A stretch of 64,000 nt of DNA, from assembly GCF_024124545.1 (NCBI RefSeq), contig NZ_JAMXSF010000001.1, positions 372,001 to 436,000 of the forward strand, written 5' to 3'. Shown piece after piece: positions 7,470 through 16,306 of this stretch. Under the pieces are notes generated by a model. The model ran no database searches and was not told the DNA's origin. It saw only the letters and a program-made list of their open reading frames with translations. The stretch is from Pseudoalteromonas sp. XMcav2-N (GTDB taxonomy: Bacteria > Pseudomonadota > Gammaproteobacteria > Enterobacterales > Alteromonadaceae). A program made the translations under genes and the position numbers. Position 1 is the first letter of the stretch. The number at the start of each line of letters is the position of its first letter.

Positions 7470-9701
7470 ATGATGAAAAGAACTGTGTTGGCCGTGGCTG
7501 TGGCGCTGGCTGCATCTCAGGCACTGGCAAATGATGACGCAAAAAATGACGACATGGAACACATTCAGATCCTGAGCCATTACGATAAGCTTCGCACTGA
7601 AGCAGGCTCTGCGACTTTGCTAAGTGAAGAGCAGTTAGCAGAATTTGAATACGATGACATTCACCGTATCTTGTCATCGGTGCCGGGTGTGAATATCCGT
7701 GAGGAAGATGGCTATGGCCTGCGCCCAAACATCGGCTTTCGCGGAGTAACACCTGAACGAAGCAAAAAAATCACTATCATGGAAGACGGAGTGTTGATTG
7801 GTCCGGCACCATATTCAGCCCCCGCAGCTTATTATTTTCCAGTCACAACCCGCATGACAGCCGTTGAAGTATTCAAAGGTCCGGCCGCTATTAAACATGG
7901 CCCTCAGTCGGTTGCGGGTGCACTGAACCTGGTGACCCGTGCAGTGCCTGAGTTTTCAGAAGGGGCCATTGATCTGGCAACGGGCAGTGATGGTTATACC
8001 AAAGCACACGCGTATTTTGGCTCAGTAGTCAATAATGTTGGCTTCTTACTCGAAGGCGTTAATCTGCAAGCGGACGGGTTTAAAGACCTGGATGGTGGGG
8101 CAGACACTGGATTTGAGAAAAATGATTTACTGGCCAAGTTTAACTATAAGATGCAGCAAGGTGAGTTGGAGCACACGTTTGGGCTGAAACTCAGTTACGC
8201 GGATGAGTTGTCGAACGAAACCTATCTGGGTCTGACTGATGCGGATTTTGACGCCACCCCTTATCGTCGTTACGCTGCGTCTCAGCCTGACAATATGGAC
8301 ACCAAACACAGTCAGGTGATGTTTTCACACCACCTTAAATATCAGGACGTTAGTCTGACTTCGCGTGTGTATCGTAACGACTATGAACGTGCCTGGCTTA
8401 AGCTAAATGGCCTGACGAACACTGACGCGACTTTGCCAGAGATACTGGCAAATCCGGAAGATGAAAAGTATCAGCGCCTGTATCAGGTGCTCAGTGGTAC
8501 AGAAGATTCTATCCCGTTCAGTGGGCGGCCGAACTTTCTGACTATGGGTACCAATGACCGTGAGTATTTCTCTCAGGGCATTCAGGTTGATGGCTCTGCC
8601 AAGTTTAATCTCGCTGGCTATGAGAATACCTTGTCGTTTGGCGTGCGCTTTCATGAAGACGAGATTGAGCGTAAACACTTCACTGAAACCTACGGCATGA
8701 AAGATGGCAGTGCGTTTAATCTGGGGCTGGACAAAGTCTATACCGATCAAAACACCGAAAATACCAAGGCCTGGTCTGTTTATGTCGAGGACAAAGTGAC
8801 GATTGATGCGCTGACGCTTGGCTTGGGTATTCGTGGTGAACTCATGGACATGGCTTACCAGAATACGGTGGATGCGGATGACTGGCAGAACAAAACGACA
8901 CGCATCTGGCTGCCAGGTATGAGTGGTTTTTATCAGCTATCTGAAGACTCAGGCATTCTGTTCGGTGTACACCAAGGGTTTTCGCCTGCTTCGCCGCAGC
9001 AATCGGTTGATATTGAAATTGAGAAAAGTACGAACTATGAATTTGGTGGTCGCTTTAACGATGGCGTGACCCAGCTGGAAGTGGTTAGCTTTTTCAATGA
9101 CTACAGCAACCTGAAAGAAAGTTGTGGTCAGTCTAACTGTGGGGCACTGGAAGTTGGCAAAGAGTTTAATGGTGGCGAGGCGCACGTATATGGACTGGAA
9201 GCTCAGTTTAGCCAGCGTTATCCGTTGAACCTGCAAATTGACATCCCTTATGGCTTTGTTTACACCTATACCAAAGGGGAATTTAAAAACGACAGGTACA
9301 CTAACTTCGCACAATGGGGCCATGTAAAAAGCGGCGATGAACTCCCGTATTTACCTGAGCATCAGGCCAGCTTTAATATAGGTGTTTCTGCCCCTGACTG
9401 GCGTGTATCTTTGGCGGTGAAGTACGTTGGCTCTATGTCAGAAGCTGCGGGTCGCAGTTGGGACAGCAGCACAGATCCCAATGCACCCACTGGCAGCTAT
9501 GATCTGGTACTAGAGGGCAAAGAAGTGTCTGCGATTACAACCATTGACTTGTCAGCTGTCTATGAATTGGGCAAATACGGTCAGGTGTATGCTAAGGTTG
9601 ATAACCTGCTGGATGAGACTAAGATCGTGAGTCGCCGCCCTTATGGCGCGCGCCCGGGCAAGCCTCGTCAATTTACACTGGGTTATAAATATTCGTTCTG
9701 A
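7470..9701 (+). CDS. TonB-dependent outer-membrane receptor, FecA-like
   Basis: This is a 743-residue beta-barrel receptor. It has a cleavable signal (MMKRTVLAVAV... ending QALA) and a plug domain at about residues 40-170 (LLSEEQLAEFEYDDIHRILS, NIGFRGVTPERSKKI, VEVFKGPAAIKHGPQSVAGA). The barrel ends in an aromatic terminus, YKYSF, as expected for BAM-dependent assembly. The plug wording resembles ferric-citrate-type receptors (FecA), but the substrate cannot be read from sequence. An AAAGGA site seven nucleotides downstream of the imelysin stop codon fixes the start at 7470; the longer frame from 7365 would overlap the upstream gene. It is the last gene of the operon, ahead of a strong terminator. 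Confidence 0.92.
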   Translation: MMKRTVLAVAVALAASQALANDDAKNDDMEHIQILSHYDKLRTEAGSATLLSEEQLAEFEYDDIHRILSSVPGVNIREEDGYGLRPNIGFRGVTPERSKKITIMEDGVLIGPAPYSAPAAYYFPVTTRMTAVEVFKGPAAIKHGPQSVAGALNLVTRAVPEFSEGAIDLATGSDGYTKAHAYFGSVVNNVGFLLEGVNLQADGFKDLDGGADTGFEKNDLLAKFNYKMQQGELEHTFGLKLSYADELSNETYLGLTDADFDATPYRRYAASQPDNMDTKHSQVMFSHHLKYQDVSLTSRVYRNDYERAWLKLNGLTNTDATLPEILANPEDEKYQRLYQVLSGTEDSIPFSGRPNFLTMGTNDREYFSQGIQVDGSAKFNLAGYENTLSFGVRFHEDEIERKHFTETYGMKDGSAFNLGLDKVYTDQNTENTKAWSVYVEDKVTIDALTLGLGIRGELMDMAYQNTVDADDWQNKTTRIWLPGMSGFYQLSEDSGILFGVHQGFSPASPQQSVDIEIEKSTNYEFGGRFNDGVTQLEVVSFFNDYSNLKESCGQSNCGALEVGKEFNGGEAHVYGLEAQFSQRYPLNLQIDIPYGFVYTYTKGEFKNDRYTNFAQWGHVKSGDELPYLPEHQASFNIGVSAPDWRVSLAVKYVGSMSEAAGRSWDSSTDPNAPTGSYDLVLEGKEVSAITTIDLSAVYELGKYGQVYAKVDNLLDETKIVSRRPYGARPGKPRQFTLGYKYSF

Positions 9702-9766
9702 ACCGTGTAATCCAATCACAAGTGCGTAGCTAGCTGCGCATTTGTTGAAATTTAGTATACTTACAG

Positions 9767-9790
9767 GGCCGCTAATCAGTGGCCTTTTTT
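9767..9790 (+). terminator. Rho-independent terminator of the TonB receptor operon
   Basis: Hairpin arms GGCCGCT and AGTGGCC (one G·T pair) with loop AATC are followed by six T. It ends the three-gene operon and lies directly before the ribosome-binding site of the next gene. Confidence 0.85.
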
Positions 9791-9809
9791 AAAGGAGTCT
9801 GTCCATTTT

Positions 9810-10787
9810 ATGATCGAAACGCTCTGGCAAAGCCTGTTCTCTTTGCCCGGTTATTTACTGGATGCGAATAAACGAATCTATTGGCTGTATCTTCTCAGTG
9901 CCATCGCGATGGCGGGTCTGGTATACAGTAAACTACATGGCCCGCGTTCGCTCAAAGGGTTCCTAGGGTTTTTGTTCCCGCGTGACGTCTGGCTATCTGA
10001 CAGTGCAAAACTGGATTACGGATTGTTTATTGCCAACAAATTAATCAAAGCACTCACCTTTGCTCCCATCGTATTGACTATGGTGCCTGTTGCCATTGCA
10101 ATTTCTGATGGTCTCGAGTGGTTGTTTGGCGCACCGCTGCATCTAGCCTGGGATGATTCGGTGGTGATTTTTTTGTTCACACTGATGCTGTTTCTGGTGG
10201 ATGACTTTACCCGGTATCTGTTACACCTTGCGCTACACAAGATTCCGTTCCTGTGGGAGTTCCACAAAGTACACCACTCAGCAAAAGTGCTGACTCCATT
10301 TACTATCTATCGCTCACATCCGGTAGAGAGCTACTTGTACGCTTGTCGTATGGCTTTAACGCAAGGTTTTGTCGTGGGGTTAGGGTATTTCTTGTTTGGT
10401 ACGGCGTTGAGCATGTTCGATATTCTTGGGGCTAATGCCTTTGTTTTCTTATTTAATATTTTTGGCTCAAATTTACGTCATTCACATATCTGGTTTAGCT
10501 GGGGAGACAGGGTTGAAAACTGGTTTATCAGTCCGGCACAGCATCAAATTCATCACAGTGCTGATCCCGCCCATTTTGATACCAATCTGGGCTCTGCATT
10601 AGCAATATGGGACAGGCTGGGCCGCTCTTTGATCCGTGCGTCGCAAGTCGAGAAAATTGAAATCGGAGTGGGTCGTTATGATGCCGGACATGACAGTTTA
10701 GTTGCCATTTACCTTAAGCCACTCAGAGAAGCTGCGCGGTGTTTGTTACCTAAGCGGATAAGTGCTGTTTTAAGGAGAGAGAAATAG
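9810..10787 (+). CDS. Fatty acid hydroxylase / sterol desaturase superfamily membrane enzyme
   Basis: This 325-residue integral membrane protein has several hydrophobic segments (about 22-40, 75-100, 117-135, 185-220). It carries the three histidine clusters of the di-iron hydroxylase superfamily: H139xxxH143, H152xxHH156 and H245xxHH249. Such enzymes use O2 and a di-iron centre to hydroxylate or desaturate lipid chains. The bacterial members are diverse, and the substrate here is unknown. An AAAGGAGT site precedes the start. It appears to be a single-gene unit between the receptor terminator and a converging small gene. Confidence 0.85.
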   Translation: MIETLWQSLFSLPGYLLDANKRIYWLYLLSAIAMAGLVYSKLHGPRSLKGFLGFLFPRDVWLSDSAKLDYGLFIANKLIKALTFAPIVLTMVPVAIAISDGLEWLFGAPLHLAWDDSVVIFLFTLMLFLVDDFTRYLLHLALHKIPFLWEFHKVHHSAKVLTPFTIYRSHPVESYLYACRMALTQGFVVGLGYFLFGTALSMFDILGANAFVFLFNIFGSNLRHSHIWFSWGDRVENWFISPAQHQIHHSADPAHFDTNLGSALAIWDRLGRSLIRASQVEKIEIGVGRYDAGHDSLVAIYLKPLREAARCLLPKRISAVLRREK

Positions 10788-10812
10788 GCTGGCGACGGGC
10801 ATTGCCAGCCTA
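10785..10812. terminator. Hairpin between converging genes
   Basis: A perfect 9-bp inverted repeat, TAGGCTGGC and GCCAGCCTA, begins at the hydroxylase stop codon and lies between two converging genes. It lacks a T run, so it may be a weak or factor-assisted terminator, or an mRNA 3'-end stabiliser. Confidence 0.5.
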
Positions 10813-10844
10813 TGAGGGAGAGTAGGCTCCCATAAAACTGTATC

Positions 10845-11129
10845 TTAATGCACCTGACCTTGTGCGGTGCGATAGAAACCCAGTGCATTCAGCTGCTCAA
10901 CGATTGCCGGGTCATCAAGTCTGTCAGGCGTATCCTGCTCACGTAAAAAATGCTCCTTAGGAACAGAATGCATATCCAACATCTTGTGGAAAAGGATGTC
11001 CCTAATTGTCAACGCTGTCATTCCTGAATCTTGAATAGCATCGAGCTGCGCTTGCAATTTTGCGAGCGGGCCTGCATTTTTATCATCCACCGCTGCAGGA
11101 AAGTAAGAAGCTGATTTATTTTTTAACAT
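10845..11129 (-). CDS. Small conserved-looking hypothetical protein, 94 aa
   Basis: I do not recognise this protein. It is soluble and contains two predicted helices (AKLQAQLDAIQDSGM and DDPAIVEQLNALGFYR). It begins MLKNKSASYFPA from the ATG at 11127-11129, which has GAGAGG six bases upstream. A further in-frame ATG at 11159 would place that ribosome site inside the gene, so the shorter form is preferred. No membrane segment, signal peptide or metal motif is visible. It is transcribed toward the hydroxylase gene, and nothing in its surroundings indicates a job. Confidence 0.65.
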   Translation of the reverse strand: MLKNKSASYFPAAVDDKNAGPLAKLQAQLDAIQDSGMTALTIRDILFHKMLDMHSVPKEHFLREQDTPDRLDDPAIVEQLNALGFYRTAQGQVH

Positions 11130-11367
11130 GCTTGCCCTCTCGAATATTAGAGTCCCCACTCAATGTTCCTGATTGAGGGGTATAAGTATCAGATTTAAAT
11201 TGAGAAAATAGATTAGTGCAACTAACCTACTGAAGCCAGTTTACTTCGAATTGAGGGGCAATTACCAACGATGATGTAAAGCTTTGTAAATCGTATAGTT
11301 ACAAAGATGCCATGATTGTGTGCCTGATATTTAGACGTCTAGATGTAAGTGTATGATGCGGAATTAG

Positions 11368-11408
11368 AAATAATTCTCAGTACCCCTATTGATACTGAGA
11401 ATTATTTT
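11368..11408. terminator. Long perfect hairpin, terminator of the cation/proton antiporter gene
   Basis: A perfect 15-bp inverted repeat (AAATAATTCTCAGTA and its complement, 10-base loop) lies immediately after the antiporter stop codon. Read on the minus strand the right arm ends in an AT-rich tract. The symmetry means it could act in both directions. Confidence 0.75.
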
Positions 11409-11413
11409 GCAGG

Positions 11414-12985
11414 CTATGAAAATAATTTTTCTTTAACGTGTTCGGCAAAGCCGCTACCGGCTTCTAAATAGAAGTTATAGGTAGAGTGTACGCCCAAATC
11501 TTCCAGCTCTTTTTGTTGATCTGGATAGTTTGCGATGGCGGTGACCTGGCCTGAGAAGCCAGATGCTTTGAGTTGCTCCAGGGCATAGATATTTTGCATA
11601 TGCTTAGGCATAGCCAGCATAACCATATCGACATTGGAGTGGTTTACCCGTTGCCAGAAGTCAGGGTCAGTCGCATCCGCGAGCAGTACCCGGCGCTCAA
11701 GGCTAATGTGCTTTTCCACCACCTCTGGTTTGATATCGACGCCCGCAACGGCACCTGGGTGAGAGGCATGAATGGTCTCATAGGCACCGGTACCAATTCT
11801 GCCCATACCGAATATCACGATCCGTGTGTCTGTCAGATTAACAGGCAGCTCTTCTTCAAGTCGTTTATCACTTTCAAACTTGACGAGCAACGGCTCAAGC
11901 TTAACGTATATTTCGTTGGCTTTTTTATTCAAGGGGGTAGCCAGTACAAAAGTGACTGACACAGCCAGTGCAACCACGGCAAGCCAGTCAGCGGTGATCA
12001 TGCCGCTGCTGGCAGCAACCGCACAGACGATCAGGCCAAACTCACTGTAATTGGACAAGGTAAATGCACTAAGCAGTGATGTCCGTGCACGTAGTCTGAA
12101 CATGTTGGTGTAGAGGTAGTAAATGAAGACTTTCACAGGCAGTACAATTGCAAGTAACACGGCAATAAGCACGGCTTCGAGAGAGATATTGGCGTTGAGG
12201 CCAATGTTAAGGAAAAAGCCAACTAATAAGATATCTTTGATGTTGAGCAGTGCTTTAGACAATTCACCCGCTTTTTTATGTGGCGCAAATATCATTCCGA
12301 TGATCAGGGCGCCCAAATCACCTTTCAGACCCGCCAACTCGAATCCGTGGTAGCCAAGTACCAGGGCAAAGAAAAAACCGAACAATGGCAGAAGTTCGCC
12401 ATGTTTAGAACGGTTAAGTATCCAGAACAGCAACGGTCGCAAGAGTGGTAAACCAACCAGCAAGGCAAGTGCCCATAAGTTAGGCGATTTGCCAGTGCTG
12501 ATGGCGAGGAAGATCACAGCAAATATATCCTGCATAACCAGGATCCCGATGGAAATTTTACCATGCAGGCTGGCCATCTCTCCTCGTTCTTCCAGCACTT
12601 TAACCGCAAATACGGTGCTGGAAAAACTAAAAGCAAAACCAACCAGGCAGGCACTTTGCCAGGACAAATCGACAAATAACGGCAAGCCAAATGCGCCCAA
12701 CATCAGTAATAAAGAGGCAAAGAAAGCAATGCTGGTGATCAGGTGCAAGCTGGCAGGTGCCCACACCTGGGGCTTAACCAGGTTGGATACTTTTAGTTTT
12801 AAACCAATACTGAATAACAGTAGAGTGACACCCAAATCAGCCAGTTGGGTGAGTAAGTCGGTACTGCTGTGCCCCAACAGGTTGAGCACAAAGCCCGCCA
12901 ACAAAAAGCCAATTAATGGTGGGAGTTTAAGTTGATAGACGGAAAAGCCACAGGCAAAGGCAACGGCGAAGTACAGTAATTCCAT
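11414..12985 (-). CDS. CPA2-family K+ (or Na+)/H+ antiporter with RCK domain (KefB/YbaL type)
   Basis: The 523-residue product has an N-terminal membrane domain of about 12 segments (residues 1-360). It includes the family signature PPLIGFLLAGFVLN and the ion-path phrase ISIGILVMQDIFAV. A C-terminal RCK/TrkA-N domain follows, with the nucleotide loop GMGRIGTGAYE near residue 393 and an acidic strand end in VAGVDIKPEVVEKH. Members exchange K+ or Na+ for protons under nucleotide or thiol control. Length is close to E. coli YbaL and shorter than KefB/KefC. It is divergently transcribed from the Spo0M-like gene and ends at its own hairpin terminator. The ion actually moved is not determinable. 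Confidence 0.88.
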   Translation of the reverse strand: MELLYFAVAFACGFSVYQLKLPPLIGFLLAGFVLNLLGHSSTDLLTQLADLGVTLLLFSIGLKLKVSNLVKPQVWAPASLHLITSIAFFASLLLMLGAFGLPLFVDLSWQSACLVGFAFSFSSTVFAVKVLEERGEMASLHGKISIGILVMQDIFAVIFLAISTGKSPNLWALALLVGLPLLRPLLFWILNRSKHGELLPLFGFFFALVLGYHGFELAGLKGDLGALIIGMIFAPHKKAGELSKALLNIKDILLVGFFLNIGLNANISLEAVLIAVLLAIVLPVKVFIYYLYTNMFRLRARTSLLSAFTLSNYSEFGLIVCAVAASSGMITADWLAVVALAVSVTFVLATPLNKKANEIYVKLEPLLVKFESDKRLEEELPVNLTDTRIVIFGMGRIGTGAYETIHASHPGAVAGVDIKPEVVEKHISLERRVLLADATDPDFWQRVNHSNVDMVMLAMPKHMQNIYALEQLKASGFSGQVTAIANYPDQQKELEDLGVHSTYNFYLEAGSGFAEHVKEKLFS

Positions 12986-13075
12986 AGTGATTCAGTCAAG
13001 TCGAAGGTGCTAGCAGTGTAACAAAACAAACTGATTTATAAATGAAAAATTAGCGCATTGAGTAACTAATAAAAG

Positions 13076-13096
13076 CCTCAAAGGGAGCGTTTGAGG
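13076..13096. repeat. Inverted repeat in the antiporter/Spo0M divergent promoter region
   Basis: Perfect 7-bp arms CCTCAAA and TTTGAGG flank a 7-base GC-rich centre. It sits in the 214-base gap between two divergent genes, so it could be an operator. No regulator is recognised. Confidence 0.35.
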
Positions 13097-13199
13097 ATTT
13101 GATGTCAACTATTTATATGATAGCTATAAATTTTCGCTGACAAACCTGAAAAAATGTGGTTAAGATGCGGATAAGGGGACATCCTCGAGAGGAGATAAG

Positions 13200-13943
13200 A
13201 TGTTTAAAAAGCTCTTGGCATCCGTAGGTATTGGTGCCGCAAAAGTAGATACAATTTTAGAAACAGAACATTTGCATCCAGGTCAAAAATTCCAGGCGCA
13301 GATAGTTGTGTTGGGTGGTGATGTAGAGCAAGAAGTGAGTGGCCTGGAACTGGCGTTGATGACAAAAGTGAAGGTTGAAGGTGACAGTGGCGAGTATTAT
13401 GCCAATCAGGTAATCGAGAAATGGCGTGTTGGTAGTAAGTTCACAATTGCGCCGGGCGAGAAGAAGGTGCTCCCATTTGAGGCCCGTTTGCACTCTGAAA
13501 CCCCGATTACCGAAATTAATGCACCATATAATCACAGCTATGTATGGCTGGAAACGGGGCTGGACATTGATTTGGCCATGGACCCAAGCGACAAAGATCT
13601 GCTACATGTCTATCCTAATGAGGCCGTCAAGAATTGTCTGATGGCGATGGATAAACTTGGTTTTAGAATGGTGAAGGCGGATGTTGAACGAGGCTACCTC
13701 AAGGCGTCTAACTTTCAGTCTGTTTCTGGGTGTTATCAGGAAATAGAATATCGTCCGGCTAACACCTCTTTGTTTGGTCTTCAGGAGGTCGAACTATCTT
13801 TTGTCCCTGAAGCACATCGAACGCATGTACTGATTGAGCTGGACAGGGCGTTTCGCGGCGATGGCTATGTTGATTTGACTATTGAGCATGACCAAGTGAA
13901 CTTATCGCAGTTATGTGACCAACTGGAAAGGCTATTCGCCTAA
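13200..13943 (+). CDS. Spo0M-family (arrestin-like) protein
   Basis: This 247-residue cytoplasmic protein matches the Spo0M/SpoOM family. The N-terminal half has the arrestin-like beta-sandwich pattern (FKKLLASVGIGAAKVDTIL, then alternating strands such as FQAQIVVLGGDVEQEVSGL and PGEKKVLPFEARLHSETP). The C-terminal part is a smaller alpha/beta region. In Bacillus the homologue affects stage-0 sporulation control and stress. In non-sporulating gammaproteobacteria the role is unknown, perhaps membrane-stress related. GAGAGGAG precedes the ATG closely. The ElaA-like gene follows 48 bases later and could share its transcript. Confidence 0.85.
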   Translation: MFKKLLASVGIGAAKVDTILETEHLHPGQKFQAQIVVLGGDVEQEVSGLELALMTKVKVEGDSGEYYANQVIEKWRVGSKFTIAPGEKKVLPFEARLHSETPITEINAPYNHSYVWLETGLDIDLAMDPSDKDLLHVYPNEAVKNCLMAMDKLGFRMVKADVERGYLKASNFQSVSGCYQEIEYRPANTSLFGLQEVELSFVPEAHRTHVLIELDRAFRGDGYVDLTIEHDQVNLSQLCDQLERLFA

Positions 13944-13991
13944 ACCATTATTACGCCTCGTCAGGGGCGTTCCTTTTCAAGTGATAAATCC

Positions 13992-14426
13992 ATGCAAGTT
14001 AAAACCTTTTACGAACTTTCTCACGACGAGCTGTTTAGTATCTTTCAGACTCGTATTGCTGTGTTTGTTGTAGAGCAAGCCTGCGCTTATCAGGAAATTG
14101 ACGAAACAGATAAAAAGTCAGACACCTTACATGTTTTTTTAATTGAGGAAGGTGAGTTACAGGCTTATGCCAGGTGCTACAAATCAGCGTCGGATTGCAG
14201 TGCAATTGGCCGTGTTCTGGTTTCACAAAACTGTCGTGGTAAGGGTATAGCGCAGGCTCTGATGGACCGGGCAACAGAAGTCTGTCGTACACATTACGGC
14301 TTGCAACCCATACATATCTCGGCGCAAACCTATTTGACTCAATTTTACCAGTCTTTAGGGTTTGAAATATGTAGTCAGGCTTATCTGGAGGACGGTATTG
14401 AACACATAGATATGGTACTTTCTTAA
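13992..14426 (+). CDS. elaA: ElaA-family GNAT N-acetyltransferase
   Basis: This 144-residue single-domain GNAT protein has the acetyl-CoA pyrophosphate loop GRVLVSQNCRGKGIAQALM at about residues 73-91. It also has the ElaA-typical opening (FYELSHDELFSIFQTRIAVFVVEQACAYQEIDETD) and a C-terminal strand that ends with SLGFEICSQAYLEDGIEH. ElaA proteins are small cytoplasmic acetyltransferases with uncharacterised physiological substrates. It lies behind the Spo0M-like gene on the same strand, and no separate promoter is evident. Confidence 0.88.
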   Translation: MQVKTFYELSHDELFSIFQTRIAVFVVEQACAYQEIDETDKKSDTLHVFLIEEGELQAYARCYKSASDCSAIGRVLVSQNCRGKGIAQALMDRATEVCRTHYGLQPIHISAQTYLTQFYQSLGFEICSQAYLEDGIEHIDMVLS

Positions 14427-14506
14427 GATATGAAACGGCGCATAGATCTGAAGGTAGCCCTGCACTTGTATCTGTGCACCGTCAAAGTTGATTAAGTCTT
14501 TGGGAA

Positions 14507-15094
14507 CTAAAGTTGCTTCAACGCCTCAATCGCGCCCTGATAATCAGGTTCACTGGCCAGATTACTAACAAGCTGCTTGTATACTACCTTATGATTTTTG
14601 TCCAGTACCAGCACAGCTCGACTCAACAGGCCCATATCCTTAATGTAGAGGCCATATTTGGCACCGAAATCGCGCCAGACAGAATCCGATAGTGTGTCAA
14701 TCTGATCAATTTTCTCTGCTTTACAAAAGCGCTTTTGAGCGAAGGGCAGGTCCGCGCTGATAGTAAGCATCGCGACATCAGAGAACTCCTTGGCCACTTT
14801 TTCATTAAAGTACTTAGTCTGCAAAGAGCAGATCCCAGTATCCAGACTCGGCACAACGCTAATCAAAACGGGTTTACCCAAGTAATTGGCTAATGAAACT
14901 GGCACAAAGCTGCCATCAACAACTTTGAAATCTGGGGCTGAGTCGCCTACCTTGACGCCTTGGCCTAATAGAGTGACAGGCTTACCCTGTGCACTGACTT
15001 TTCCTGCATCAACCTGGTTTTCTTGCAGTTCGCTGGCATAGACTGGGTTGGTCAACGTCAACAGTGATGCTGTAAGCAAGGATATGATTCGCAT
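14507..15094 (-). CDS. tpx: Thiol peroxidase (Tpx, atypical 2-Cys peroxiredoxin) with a signal peptide
   Basis: Tpx reduces lipid and other hydroperoxides using a peroxidatic Cys and a resolving Cys on the same chain, normally recycled by thioredoxin. Both are present: Cys89 in SLDTGICS (enteric version SLDTPVC) and Cys124 in KRFCKAE. The core starts at about residue 38. Ahead of it is a clear Sec-type signal peptide of about 20 residues (MRIISLLTASLLTLTNPVYA), so this copy should be periplasmic, unlike the cytoplasmic E. coli enzyme. The total of 195 residues versus about 168 is explained by that extension. The reductant in the periplasm is unknown. Confidence 0.92.
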   Translation of the reverse strand: MRIISLLTASLLTLTNPVYASELQENQVDAGKVSAQGKPVTLLGQGVKVGDSAPDFKVVDGSFVPVSLANYLGKPVLISVVPSLDTGICSLQTKYFNEKVAKEFSDVAMLTISADLPFAQKRFCKAEKIDQIDTLSDSVWRDFGAKYGLYIKDMGLLSRAVLVLDKNHKVVYKQLVSNLASEPDYQGAIEALKQL

Positions 15095-15297
15095 AACGTA
15101 TTCCCTTTTTAATTTTTCGCAATTCCCGTCAGTGTATTATACTGGAATTATATAACCAACCTTTGCAGTAAATTGGATTGTAAATCGGTTAAGCTTTGAT
15201 TACCATGTAAGTCCTAAAATGCTGCTATGTCATAACTATAAATAGAAAATTTTCGGCTTCTTACAACTATTTAGCTGGAAATGCGAAGAGAGCTTTT

Positions 15298-16302
15298 ATG
15301 TCAACACCTGTCCTGATATGCGATGATTCTAAATTGGCACGCCGGCAACTGGCGCGATCATTGCCAGACGACTGGGATATTAAAGTGGAATTTGCAGAGC
15401 ATGGCCTGGATTGCATTGAGAAAATAAAAGCGCTCTCACCCGAGATTCTCTTTTTAGATTTAAACATGCCTCACATGGATGGATATGAGGTATTGCAAGC
15501 AATAAACGAACAAGGATTGAATGTTTTGACAGTTGTCGTTTCTGGAGATATCCAGCCAAATGCGCACCAAAGAGTAATGGAATTAGGTGCGATCGATTTT
15601 ATACGTAAACCCTGTGATGCTGCAAAGCTAGAAGAAATCATTACGCATCATGGGATCAAAGACAGGGCCATTCGTGCCAATCTGGTGCATAAGCTCGGTG
15701 AGCAACTTGAGCCTGAGATCCGGGATATTTATCAAGAAATTACGAACGTAGCGATGGGGCAGGCAGGTGACTTGCTCGCCCGGTTACTTAATGTATTCGT
15801 TGAATTACCTATTCCGAATGTAAACGTGCTAGAGGTCAATGAGCTGCACATGGCGTTGCAAGCGATTGATGCAAGTGCCACGACGTCGGGTGTATGTCAG
15901 GGGTTTATTGGAGGTGGAGTATCGGGAGAAGCCTTGCTTCTACTTAACGACTCCAGCTTCAAGGAAATTGCATCATTGATGAGCTATACGGGTGAACTCA
16001 ATCAAAAAGTAGAACTTGAGCTGCTTATGGACATTAGCAATATCCTGATTGGCGCCATCCTCACGGGTTTATCAAAGCAGTTAGATATGCCATTTAGCCA
16101 GGGGCACCCAGTCGTGCTAGGACAACATTGTGAAGTCTCCGAGCTCGTAAAGGCGAACAAAGACCGCTGGCAACGTACACTAGCGATAGAAATAAGTTAT
16201 GGAATTGAAGACCACGACATCAACTGCGATTTAATGTTGTTGTTTACTGAAGACTCACTTAAAACACTCAAATATAAAGTTGAGTACCTGTTAGAAGATT
16301 AG
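15298..16302 (+). CDS. Response regulator fused to a CheC/CheX-type phosphatase domain
   Basis: The 334-residue product starts with a complete receiver: acidic pair Asp9/Asp10, phospho-acceptor Asp54 in LFLDLNMP, and Lys in IRKPCD. From about residue 130 a CheC-like domain follows, with two helices carrying the paired Glu/Asp-Asn signature: QEITNVAMGQAG near 141 and LMDISNILIGAIL near 242. CheC/CheX proteins dephosphorylate CheY-P, so this may drain phosphate from a chemotaxis or c-di-GMP signalling chain. It is coupled to the PAS-GGDEF gene that begins four bases downstream, and the two probably form one output module. Confidence 0.87.
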   Translation: MSTPVLICDDSKLARRQLARSLPDDWDIKVEFAEHGLDCIEKIKALSPEILFLDLNMPHMDGYEVLQAINEQGLNVLTVVVSGDIQPNAHQRVMELGAIDFIRKPCDAAKLEEIITHHGIKDRAIRANLVHKLGEQLEPEIRDIYQEITNVAMGQAGDLLARLLNVFVELPIPNVNVLEVNELHMALQAIDASATTSGVCQGFIGGGVSGEALLLLNDSSFKEIASLMSYTGELNQKVELELLMDISNILIGAILTGLSKQLDMPFSQGHPVVLGQHCEVSELVKANKDRWQRTLAIEISYGIEDHDINCDLMLLFTEDSLKTLKYKVEYLLED

Positions 16303-16306
16303 AATT

